This document shows, piece by piece, positions 1-12,060 of a stretch of DNA of 64,000 nucleotides. The notes beneath the pieces are model-generated. The model made no database searches and was not told the DNA's origin. It worked only from the letters and a program-made list of their open reading frames with translations. The translations under genes were made by a program, and so were the position numbers. The stretch is from Setaria digitata (Eukaryota > Nematoda > Chromadorea > Rhabditida > Setariidae), in NCBI GenBank assembly GCA_003640385.1, contig RCAB01000361.1:1-64000 (forward strand). The letters run 5' to 3'. Positions within the stretch are counted from its first letter, which is position 1, and each line of letters starts with the position of its first letter.

Positions 1-55
1 ATTACTGTATTATTATTATTTTATTATTATTATTTTTATTATTATTATTATTACT
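1..55. repeat. ATT trinucleotide microsatellite
   Basis: An imperfect run of ATT/TTA triplets opens the window. It is simple low-complexity sequence with no coding meaning. It may continue beyond the left edge. Confidence 0.9.
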
Positions 56-303
56 TTAGTACAATAACCAGTTACAAAAGCAGTTCATGCGGATCAAACG
101 ATGATCTGATTCGGAAAATGAGGGATAGATTTGAACTAGTAGTATGGCTCTATTTCCATCTTCCGGATCAAATTTCTGGAAGTGATTGCATCAAAAACAT
201 TTACCACGGAACTGATTTAGATAAAAAGGGAAGACCGGCTCGATCTGAAGATTACAAAAACACTGTGATCCATGAAGTTTCATTCTTTGTATTAAATGTT
301 AAA

Positions 304-417
304 ATGAAGGGCGGTTGTTTGCATCGCATGATATTGTTCACTTTCTGCTTTATCATAATTTCAATTATTGCTTGTCAAGCAGTTATCTTACAGATTCCAG
401 AATATACCATTCGGAAT
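304..417 (+). other. Candidate upstream signal-peptide exon for the NRF-6-like gene
   Basis: An ATG at 304 opens a frame with a short polar start, a strongly hydrophobic stretch (ILFTFCFIIISIIACQA) and then polar residues, as in a signal peptide. A possible donor follows at 418 (GTACAT). NRF-6 family proteins normally start with a signal peptide, and the first well-supported exon at 818 lacks one, so this could be the true first coding exon. The phase does not fit: this exon would end in phase 0, while the frame upstream of 818 needs a phase 1 or phase 2 join. Either another exon lies between, another donor is used (GT at 467 gives phase 1), or this ORF is chance. Confidence 0.3.
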
Positions 418-817
418 GTACATGGCAAGCCATCTTTCTCAACTTTCATTTTTATTTCCATTTATCGTGGAAGAACGGAGATTGCAAAACCAAATTTCTT
501 TGTAGTTAATTTTTGATTACTTTAATTAGTATGACTCTGACTAAATGCTTTAAAATTTCGGTAATTTTACAAATTGAGTTTATTGAGTAAGAGTTTTACG
601 AGATCTAAATTTGCATTTCGCTTAATCTCAGTGGTGTGTTTGCTAAAGAACGAAAAGTGCCTAACCTTGAGCATTCTAAGTGACTATAAATTAACCCGAG
701 CAGTGCGATAAGGCTATTTCTTGGAACATACTTCCATGAGTTTATGGTTGTGGTTAGCTTCTCATTAATTAACTTGTCACACATGAATTTAGCAGCAATT
801 CTTCAGCTGATCTCGAA

Positions 818-3800
818 ATGATACGAGATGATTTTCTGCTAGTCGAAACTATTCTCTTCGATTTCTTCAACATTTTCATCCAGCCAGTGGAAGTCATTCA
901 CATGGATGAACCATCTGGGAAGCACATTAAACCGACTGTTGAAGACAGCGTTGACACTAGAACTCTAGCTAATGAAGGCATCGGTTAAAATTTTACTATT
1001 TTTTCTTGATTTGGAAATAAAAACTTTGTGAAAGATTCATTCCATGGAAAAGGAAAAAGTGCCTTTGTCATTCATTCCTTCCTACAAAATGTCATCAATG
1101 GAATTTCTTTGATTTTGATGTCACATAATGTCACCAACTTTATAAACGCAATTCTGATAGTGACGGCTAGTACAAATTCACTGATCGGATTATCAGTTAA
1201 ACTTGCGCTGATGTGCCTTTTAAATTTTTTGAGTTTTTTCAAAAAGTTAAGTTATTCCAGAAAAGATTGTCGAGGAACTGATAAAATTCCTTAGAAATTC
1301 GCCAATTTCGACCCTTATCAAAACTAAACAATTTCAGGGGATTATAAAATCAAAAGAATTAACTGGCATGTGTTATTTTAATACTTTTTCTTTTTTGATA
1401 ATTTTTAAGCAGCAGCAAAAGCTCCGTGACATTTTATTTAATTGCCACTCCATTTTAATATCGCGCAACTTTCATCACAGATTTGTCACAGATTATCATA
1501 GAATATTTTCCTTATCTTCATTTTCCAATTCTTTTAATCATATACAAAACTCAGATGGAATGGATGATTGTCTTAAAGATTTAATTAAATTAATTGACTC
1601 TGCTGCAAATGCGCTATTAGTCACAACATATTGCCGTCTAATAGGTCATAATCAAACGCATATAAAGCGATGCCTCGGTAACGACTGATTTCGATTAAAA
1701 TTTTACTTCCGATCCACTTCATATCTTTTATATTGTTTCTCTAATTTCTAATGCAAATCATTAGATTGAAAGCACCAAATATCTATCAGTTTATTTGTTT
1801 TTCAGTCTTCAATATTTTAAACCGATGTTTTCCAGACCTTCGTTTAAAATTTCAAGACCATTTATCACAAGTTCTCGATTCATGGGGTCGTCCTCCAGCT
1901 GGTATCTATTCATCTGGTCCATTTTTCTGGCTCGGTGCTTATGATCAGTGTTTAAGTATATCTGAAGCAACAACCGCAAATCAGTCAGTGCAGTACTGCC
2001 GAGCGAATATTCACGTCGAAGCACGTGGGATGCAGCAGCATCAGATACCTATCTTCTACGGTTTGCATTCAGATTACCAGAAACTCAAGGAATTTCTCTG
2101 CCACTGCTGAGCCAAGTCTTTGATAGTTTGGTGCGAAAGTTTTGATAAATTTCCGAAGAATGATAGGAAATGAAGTTATTTTCAGGAATGTGCTTACCAG
2201 CTCGTTGTCATGAGCAGTACGTGTACGAAGCTCTTCCCATTTTATCCCTTCTTTTTAAGCAAATTTTTGCCATTCAGATTTCCAACGATTCAACTGTTGA
2301 ATGTTTCAAACACAACGATTCATTTTTCAAAAAACTTGAAGTTGCACAGGTTTTCATTTGAAGCTTTACGCGATCTGAATGAATAAATTTTTTTATTTTT
2401 TTGAAATATACAAATGATGAAGCCTAAAATCTAGCATCATATTGCAGTGGGCTGTTCTTGCTATTCTCGGTTTTCTTGTCCTACTGGTGATGTGTGGCAC
2501 TCTCACTGATATCTATCGCAAACGGCGGAATCGAAAATATTCTGTCAACAAGGGTTAGACTCGTCTAAGTTGAATTTTGTACGACTATTTCAGTTGACTG
2601 TTCACGGCATCCTTAACACTTCATCACTCGATTTTTTTTCGTTTTTAAAGAATTACTTGACATCGAATTTGTCTTTTGCCAGGATTTACGGGTTCCTTCT
2701 ACTTTTAAAACTTGAAAAAGAGTTAACACATGACAACGATCGAGCACTGATCAGTAATAGATAGCATATTTTGCTTAATTTAAGAATAGATGAAAGTGAG
2801 TTTAAAAAATGATTGAAATGGTCTCCTAATCTTTGAAAAAATTCCTGTACTAATTAAAAGCAGGAACAGAAGACATAAATATTGTCTTTTAGCAAAGGAA
2901 GTACTGGATTTATTAACTTTTAAAACCCTCTGTTAAGAAAACAAATGTACTAAAAATAATGTAAAAAGACAAAAATCGTAATAACCTTATTATGCATAAT
3001 TGAAATTACAGAAAAAATTTCATTTTCTTATAAACTTAACTTTTTTGAGAATAATGAAAATATTGAATAAATTATTATAGTCATCAGGGAATATTTTGCT
3101 GGACTAGTTTTTGGAAAAAATTCAAGCATCGGACTCTGAAATTCTGGTCTGATTAGTCATTCAAAATATTGCTCTAAATTATAGCTTATAGTTTGAAAGT
3201 GCCCAAAAATTTTTTTAACAATTAAGCATTCTCTTTGAATGACCTGTCACATTTTATGGAAACACTTTTTTTATAATGGCAAATTACTAATTATTAATTA
3301 TATTAACATCTGGAGATCAAAGTTTTGCAGTATTTCTACTTGGATTTAAAATGACAATAAATGAAAGGGAATATCTAAGGTAGAATTGATTACATCAATA
3401 CTTTACATTACAAACTGCCAATTGTAATCATTCATTCTTCCCTTACTAGTTTATTCAGTCATTAAACTTCATATCTCAGTTTTGAGAAATATCTGAATAG
3501 CGATTGATTTTAATCAACTTAAAGAATTATCCTTTCTATGACGATGACATCTACGATAACATTTATCCATAATTATGCTTCGCAAAATTATGATTTCCTT
3601 TGCTAAACAATATTTATATTATTATTATTTTCATGATTATTTTTTTCATTACACATGTAAAAGAATTTTTTTAGATGTAAATAATTGATTTTAGCTTGAA
3701 GAGAGAGGCACAGCATAATAAAGACATATCAGCGCATTTCAGTCATTTTTTAAACTTTGTGATAACATCTACACACTATACAAACTGATAACCGACAGAG

Positions 3801-6800
3801 CTCTTCCAAATTTGAAGGGAAAATCTAAAGCGAAAAGGAAGTAAATGACAATGAAATCAGTTCACTTCGCACAAAATTTTTAGAATCGTCCAAAAGTTGC
3901 AGTCACGTGACAGTACAGCCGGAGACAAGCGTACCATCAACTCGATCAGGAGCATCTTCCACGCGTACACCATTCGTACAAGATGACGCACGTAGTTTCA
4001 TATACACGGATGCTCCTTCTCACGCACTTACTTACAAAAGTGCGCCTGCTGTTCGAAGGACACTGAAGAAATCGAGCTGCGTTATCAGTACCGTTAGTCA
4101 CTATATCATTCTGTTAGTTTCAATTTTGCTCTAAATAAGATGAAAGGTGTGCGAACAGAAACATCAAAGTGGAATTCAAAATACCAAATGTGATGTGATT
4201 CATGATTCGTTACTTCAAGTGCAACCTTTATCACTGACCTTTCTGATAGAACTTATATCATCAGAGTGATAAAATTTAGATACTGGCATTCAGTGTACGA
4301 TCCACTTACCATTACTTGATGCGTCCCAGTAATCGACATTTAAATTCACTGCATGGTATTCGAGTATTGAGCGCTTTTTGGGTAAGATTTTTCAGAAACT
4401 TATCATATTTTAACAGAATTTGTTCTTCTGTGAATAAATTATTTTGTATATTTTTGATTGCAAATTCGTATATGTTCGACTATTTCTCAATTATTCGACT
4501 CATCCAACGTACTTCTCTAATATATTTCTTCGACGCCTGCATCACTACTGCTTTAACATTTTTCAAATTGCCAATATCCTGGATGCTTGCATTACTCAGG
4601 CATGTTGTTAACAGGCTGATTCTATCCTGAATTTGTCTTATCATGTGTGATTAGCTTAGTTGAGTCGAATTTGAATCCTCATCCTCTTACATTAGCAATT
4701 TCAATCCCGTAAATGGATAATTCTATATCCAAATTTGAAATAATTAGAACAGAACACTTTCAGGTAGTAGTTGGTCATGCACATTTGTTTTCACTAGAAT
4801 ACGTTGGCAACGTGCGACACCTATGGAGTCTGTTGAAAACAAACGAAGAACTTTCTCAAATTATTTTCAATTCATCACTTTCTGTTGATTCCTTTTTACT
4901 TATATCTGGCACCATATTAGCGTACAAAGTGCATCTCTGTCTCATACAACGTAAAAAAGAACAAGCATCTTTCATACCGCGTAGATGGCTTATGCTTTGG
5001 TTGCATCGTCTCATACGTTTGATGCCTGCTTATCTTATCACATTCCTTATCATTTATTTCATTTTTCAACATAGTGGTGATGGACCGATGTGGTCCCAAC
5101 GAAATGGTTAGTTATACTTCGTTTTTTGGATGGTCAGTTTTAGATTATTGTGCTTTGTAATAGCCTGAGAATCTTATTCTTGCTGTATGCAAAAAAGTAC
5201 CCTAAAATGAATATTAAACATTTCAAAGCTCTAATTTTTAGTGCCAAGGAGTCATGCAGAATTCATTTTGTTGTCTATAGAGAGAAAAAGAAATCTTTTG
5301 AAAATGAATTTCTTGGTTGCTTCCGATTTCTAAATCACGACTAGATTACATAGAAATAAGTCTTTTTCTGAAGAGACTATGCGTTTGCAGGAATTTTTGG
5401 TGCACGCTGCAGCAGTGATGATATTTGGCGACAATTGCTTTTTGTAAGCAATTTCTATCCCAATGAATGTATGCCATGGATGTGGTATCTTGCATTGGAT
5501 ACACAATTTTATATAGTTAGACTTCGAGATTACATTTATCTAGAAGCAACTTTTCAAACTTTTTTGTTCTCATTCCGTGTAATTTTCTTATGCTCATGAG
5601 AGCATTTTAGGTGCCTCCTGATAATAACTGTTCATAAATATCCGTTAATTAATTTTTAATACAATAAAACAAGTTGCTACTGTCGATGTGCAGTCCGTCT
5701 TGTGTGATCTCTCTAATTACCCTGGTTAAACCAAAGAAAAACTCAGGGCTCAACTATTAATTTCCTATGATGGCTCAGTTTGAAATAATTCTATTACTCT
5801 GAAAAATTTTAAATATGAAAGTTTCCCAGTACGACTAAAAATAAGTCCTCGTTCATTTATCACGAAAAAAAAAGTACTTGAAATTCCAAAATGTTTTAAC
5901 TGCATCAGTTAAGCTTAGATAATTCAAGACAAAATTTAAATTTCTTTCAGGTAGCTCCGATTATTTTATTATTGTTGCATAATGCACCTGCAATTGGTAT
6001 CACTTTTGTTGTTATCATCTTGATATTATCGATTATTTATCGAATAACGACAATGATATTGTTTAGGTAATATTTGCTTTTACTGACAGTGTTGAAATAA
6101 TGAACAATGGACAATGGATTGGATCAAAATAAGTATTATCTTATTTTTTTCAGTTTTTTTTATGCAAGCATGGAGGTTAATAATATCATTACTGAATAAT
6201 AAAGAGAGACTATCTTTTCAAAATAATGTGAAAGTTTTCAAAAAGTGGTTGCTTAGGAGAGGAAACGTGGTCATTGAAGGCAAGTTATCCTGATAATTTC
6301 AGTTGTTCAGGTATATGGGCACGAAACAAACTTTACTGATATAATTTTTATAGATTCCCGACAACTTTGGCCTCGGCACTTGTCGGGAATTATAGTCCAA
6401 GAACGGAATTATTGGAGAAAATGTTCCGGTACCTATATGCTGCACCGCAAGCGCGAATTGGTCCATTTTTAATTGGTAAAATACCCTTCTCCTTCTGATT
6501 ATCTGAAAACAGTGCACTAAATTTTTATTATGCCACAACAGAGGGTTCTGGAAACCTCGAACTTCAATGATGCAAAGATGGGCAAGAAGCGATGGCATTG
6601 CAAATATTTCATTGTTTGCTGCTGTTCCAGGAACACTCCTCGGCTGGTTACTTTCAACAAAATCGAAACGAACTCATTCAACAATGCAAATTGATACTCT
6701 CCGTTTTTTCTCTTTCCTGATGCTCGCCGTTTCGCTTTTTGGCGCAAATTATGCAAACCATTTTAATATATTCTCGGTTTTTTATGCTGCCACATTCAGG

Positions 6801-9800
6801 TTACTTTTTGCGTAAGTGAAAATGGTACTCGCTAGCTTACGTTTCTGTTTCTTCTCACTTAGAACAATTAAATACGTTAGTCTGTACGACGTGGCAGTTA
6901 ATCTGTTCCCAAATACTGCATGCCATACGCAGCATTAAAGATGAAAATATTTGAGAATATTTTGGGCATTCGGCTTGGCTTTACTTATTTGGCTATGTGA
7001 AAGAGGCTACATGCAAGTGATATATTCATACTTAGCTTGGGATAAATGGATCTTTCTCTCGAGGTTAATATCCTCTTAAAATATGAATTTGACGTCATTT
7101 CAGTACAATTTTCTGCTCACATCTATTTACTGCTCTAAATTCCAAAACTCTTTATCAAAAGAGATTGTTTCATGTCAGTTCTCTATCTAATTAGGCTTAG
7201 CAACACCAGTACTTTCTCAGGCTTTCTTATGGATTCTATCTCTCACATGAACCGCTTCTACTCTATTCTATATGGACAAGGCGTTCAGCCATGATGCCAC
7301 GATCACTTTCTTTTTTTATTATTTTCGCCATCGAAATATCAGTATTATCATTGCTTGCCGCTTCTTTGATAGCTTTTGCCATTGAGGCCAGTTATTTACA
7401 AGACACGCTACAAATTTCCTAATCTTCTAGCCTGGTCTGCTTTCCTTCTAGTGGTCAATAGAGTCAAAATATTTCATGTGAGCGATGAAAATGCAAAATA
7501 ATGCGTCACCAAATTACATCAGGACCCGTCGAGAGGATTATGTTAGGACATCTTGTTGGGGCATTTCAAGAGAAAAGTGCCGAACTGAAGAATTGAGCAA
7601 ATTGATGTGATGTAGCAATGCAACCTTTTATGATATAAAAGTATCTTAGTAGTTTCTTCTGTTATTACTGCCAGTTTCTTCAGATTCCTCCCCTAATCAT
7701 TGAACGTAAAATATTTAAAACAATTCGAGCTCGTGTTGCATCGAATGAATCGGATGGGCAAGCAAAGCGAAATGATCTGGAGCATGAATCCAGAGTTACA
7801 CTTTTCGATCAACGGTTTGCAGTCTTTAAAATTGAATGAAAGACGAAAGATGAGACCTGCTCATTTCTTAGGCCGTGGGCAATATTAAATGAATATAGAA
7901 CAATATTAAACAAAACTTCAAATTCGTCCTCCTAGATATGGAAATATAAAATTAGGTATTTTATTTTAATTCAGAGTTGAAATATCACTTTAAATTGAAT
8001 CGACAGGAAATATGATTCTTAATAATAAATGTAACGACAATATGAAATATAATATTTGGCTCAGACTGATATTTATCCCATGATTATCACCTGAATCATC
8101 CAACTTCTTTGGAAAAGTCCTTATGGAGTAGTTTTAAAATACTTATTCTCGCCATCAAATTTTTGCCATTACTATCAGTTACGAAATTTTCAGCGAAAGT
8201 AAGATAATCGAACTTGCCCCACAGCTACCAGCAATAACCCGAACAAAACGGTGGGTTGAAGAAAATCACGAAGAAATACAACACAAACACAGCCGACTCT
8301 TTGATATTGGGGTAAGGATTTCCTGATTTGTCACTTTTGGAAACTGTAAAATATGTCAGTGTCAGAGTGACTTTGTCTTTTTCTTTTTTTTTTTTCCTCA
8401 TCACAAATTCATAATTTAGGAAAATCAAATTCATCCAGATTGTCGTCACACTACTACCGCAAAAGATACTGTCCTTAAACAAGTCAGGGAAAGTGACGGT
8501 AGTATTGAAAGCTCTGGTGTCTCGACGTGCAGAAGTTCTCCACATAATTCAAAAAACAGAACGCGGATTTCCAAAGGCATTAATTCTATTTATTTCCAAG
8601 ATAAAATTTAATAGAAGAAAAATGATTTATGCGAAATATCCTCACTACTGGAATGCCAGAATCACTCGATACTTGCTATGCCGAAAGATTGAACATTTAC
8701 CTATCTAAAAAATTGGAAATAAGTTTTTTTTTGGAATTTTTCTTCGACAGAAGACGAAATTTCGAGCTTCAAGTTTAATATTTAAGACTGTATCGTATTT
8801 TGAATTATCAGTACATAACAGTTATTTTCAAGAAGCACACGCCAATTCACTGCCAAACTGCCCACTCTTGCTTGTTCCGAGTTAATCCAAAAAAAATTAT
8901 AAACCAGAATTTTGATTAAGATCAGCTGGTTCTATGAGTTTCGTCATTTCGAATGAAACCAAGACTTATGAAACAGAAGCACCATTAATTAAATTCTCCC
9001 ACGCGTAATATTGTCTTTTTCACGTGTAAAATAAGCAAAGTTACATTTCTGTAACGTTTGTTATTGATGATATGCTATTGATTTGAAGTGTAAAAGATTG
9101 ACAAACTAAACTAAAGAAAAGAAAAAAATAAACTAAAAATTAGATTGAATCTTAAGACGAAATTTAATTGCAGAAAAGACTATTCTATTGAAATCTTATA
9201 CTGTTGAATACCAGGTAACCAAGCTGGCATGCTGAAGTCTTGTGCTGAGGTTACATCACAAGCAAAGGGACAATTCAGAAACCTTGCTAATAACATTGAG
9301 GATGTCGCTAATGAAAGTAGTGTAATTACGAAAGAGCAATATTCTACAATTGACGACGTTGATGGATTGACGACGAGAAAGCAAAAGATGCCATTGGATC
9401 GAAATTGTGATGAAGAGGTTAGTGGTCTTCGCATCTATTACTCAAAATAAGGATTTCCCCCAATGAAGAAGTACTTTTCACTTCTAAAGCCAAACCAAAA
9501 ACTCCTGGGAGATGTGTTCGCGGCAAACTCACTACGGTACAGAGACAATAACTTTAAAGCAACTGAAAAGTTGAAAAATTTAGTTCAACTGCTAGTTTCT
9601 AATGATTGGTGCAAATGAAAAATGATTAAAGATTTTCGTTGGATTAAGTGCACTGAATAGGAAGTCTCGATGGTAAGACTACTGTTTTATGCAGGTTTCC
9701 ATGACAGAAAATATAGGATTCTCCTGGATCGAAGAAGCTGCGAAAAAGCTCGATACAGAAAAAAGTTCACCCTGGCAGTTTCCTTATAGTAAAAAAAGGT

Positions 9801-10282
9801 ATGGTCTATGAATTCTTAAAATGACACCATTAATTGTTGTGAAGTATAAGAAATTTAAGTAACAGTTTAGGGAAGTGCCATACCGTAATGGCTCAAACTG
9901 GCAACAGCATTTCAGTACTCATCCATCAAGCAAATCGTCAACTTCAACGAATACAGGAGAAACTGTAAGCCTTTATTGAAACATCTAATTTCCGCTCCGC
10001 TAAAGAGAGTTAATTTGTGCTAGCTTCTTCCACTCATTCTCGTTCTTGAACGTACTACAGTTTGTTAATATATTTTTCAAATTGACCATTCATTTCATTT
10101 ATTTAGGAAATATCAATAATTTCACATAAAGAATTGGTAATATATAACTGGAAATTCATAAGTATCAAAGCAGTTGGATTTGCAATAAAATATGAAATCT
10201 GACAAAAAAGTTTGTTATTTTTTTTAGCTTGCAGGTAATCCACGTAATTAATGGCGAAAATCTGGATGAATCGTACTTGTAA
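818..10282 (+). CDS. NRF-6-like multi-membrane acyltransferase with long cytoplasmic tail
   Basis: Homologue of nematode NRF-6 (nose resistant to fluoxetine), an acyltransferase-3 family membrane protein implicated in lipid and drug transport. Exons: 818-983, 1555-1677, 1836-2060, 2186-2349, 2448-2553, 3801-3840, 3903-4092, 4280-4381, 4764-5106, 5391-5515, 5951-6066, 6354-6475, 6631-6799, 6956-7063, 7221-7386, 7684-7814, 8194-8311, 8420-8498, 9215-9417, 9695-9798, 9871-9964, then 10235-10282. These give about 1013 residues. The extracellular NRF domain is clear (WGRPPAGIYSSGPFFWLGAY; GMCLPARC), then a membrane segment, then acyltransferase marks (LNSLHGIRVLSAFWVVVGHA, SVDSFLLISGT, RRWLMLWLHRLIRLMPAYL, ARIGPFLIGTLLGWLL). 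The tail from about residue 755 is charged and unrecognised. Doubtful points are the 5' end, the short exon 3801-3840, and the donor at 7387, which would be GC. Without that join the protein stops at 7422 (about 766 residues). The last exon may instead start at 10228. Confidence 0.85.
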
Positions 10283-11918
10283 AGTTTAGGATTCTATTGG
10301 GAAAGGAAGATAATTGAAGTGATTAATTATACTGATCGATTAAAAAATTGAATAGGATAAAATACAGTTGGCTTTATTTTGTTTAACAACATATCTCACA
10401 AAGCTGAGTAATGAACAAATGATAAGCCTTAGGTTAAGCTGTTTTGCAACAGGTACAAAACTAACAACCACTTAAACGATTAGAAACTCAGCATATAATT
10501 TGTTACATACATTTTCATAATTCATACAGACATGTAGAATTTGTTCGTTTCGTTTTACAGTCAGTTAGTTATCAATGGAGTAATATTTATTGACGAAATG
10601 CCAGTATAAGTAGTTCAACCACTCACTGAATCATTCTTGAAAAAGAATGCTAGTAGTGATAATAAAAGTATTCAGAGCTTAGAATTAAATGCTACTGGTG
10701 GTTTTCGAAATATCACGACCATTTCTTTTCTTCATTTTAGAGGAGATGGGTCATTACTATGCGTCATTCCGTAAATTATTTTTTATATTTTCAAAGTTTT
10801 TTTCAAAAATATTTTCATGCTTTTTAATGCCCTTTTCTATTTGTAGTTTTTTTTTTATTTATATTCCAACAATTAATTGTATAATTTTAAAATCTATAAA
10901 CCAAACCTTTTTTTAGTATGAGGAAACAGCTGCGAGAAAAGGTTTTGTTCTGTATTGAACCGTTAAATAGCTTCTTCAACCCTAACAGTGATATCAAATT
11001 TATTATATTGGTTCTCAATGCATCTACTTAGTTTCAAGTTTGAGATTTAGAATGTATAGATATTTCTGAGATCATCCTAAAAAATCGATCATTTTTTTTT
11101 TTTGCTTAGCTTCTGCTTTACGCTAAATTAAGCAATCGATAACCCCAACCGATAGAAGCACATTTTGGATTCAGCTTATTACAAATTTCACTTCTTTTTT
11201 TAATCACCAATTAGGTTATCACTGCCAAAAATTTGAAAGTTTAATTGGAACCACCATAAAGTTCTAATGGTTCCATTACAGCCGATTTATTTTTTCAGGA
11301 AGTTCTGTGATTGCATAGTCTATTGGTATTGGTTCAACTTCTTTGATAACTTAATTTAATTAAGGAGTTTTATTTCATTCTTATGACAAATTTCTCGAAA
11401 ATTCTAGATAAATTATTTCTTGTTTTAGTGTGTCAGAATAGCAGCCACTTCTAAGACTGGGCAAGCCACTAAATAAGAAATTAGAAGTTATTATGTGGTA
11501 AATTCTTCTATTTGAATAACTGATACAAACACCAATAAGAAGATTATCGCACTGCCCTAAATAATTCTATCTATCACACCAACGGCATCTCTATCAGCCG
11601 ATCGCTAGGGTTAGTGTGTGTTCGACATTTATAATGGAAATTTTCACACCGCTGATGTACTTTTCATTTCGATTTCTTAAAATGAACAATGTCCGTTAAT
11701 ATTATTCAGCTGTGATTTATTTGGGCTGAAGATTGCACACATCTGAGATTCACTTTTATCTTGCTTGAGTCCTAGTAAAATGTATCATTGAAGCCTAATT
11801 ATCATAATTTTGGCCAATTGATATACTGAAAACACATAATTGAGCACTACAATCGATGTTTCACGTAAATTAAAATTATTAGCAGGAAACACACAAGTGC
11901 CGTACACACAAACGGTAA
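10283..11918. other. Convergent intergenic region
   Basis: This stretch separates the 3' end of the NRF-6-like gene on + from the 3' end of the actin-protease gene on -. It holds poly-T runs and scattered short ORFs without splice or family support. A candidate AATAAA on + lies near 10664. I see no gene in it. Confidence 0.6.
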
Positions 11919-12060
11919 TTAGGAATCAATACGAAAAGCAGTAGTACCACGGTGACAACGAACAATGAGACAGCGATTTCGAAGTGTTGAAAGATCGCTT
12001 GACGGTATAACATAATCGACCACTTTCGTCGACGGTTCACGTAAATTAAAATTACTAGCA
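11861..12060. repeat. Short direct duplication around the actin-protease stop
   Basis: The stretch at 12036-12060 (ttcacgtaaattaaaattac, then tagca) recurs with one or two mismatches at 11860-11884. The first lies in the last coding exon of the actin-protease homologue and encodes ASNFNLRE. The second starts about 35 bases downstream of its stop codon, in the presumed 3' untranslated region. It is too short to be a mobile element and looks like a local duplication. Confidence 0.7.

Noticed and set aside
6539..6630. Upstream extension GFWKPRTSMMQRWARSDGIA of the NRF-6 exon at 6631
   Set aside because: The acceptor TTCCAG at 6630 gives ARIGPFLIGTLLGWLL, which matches the family without a gap.
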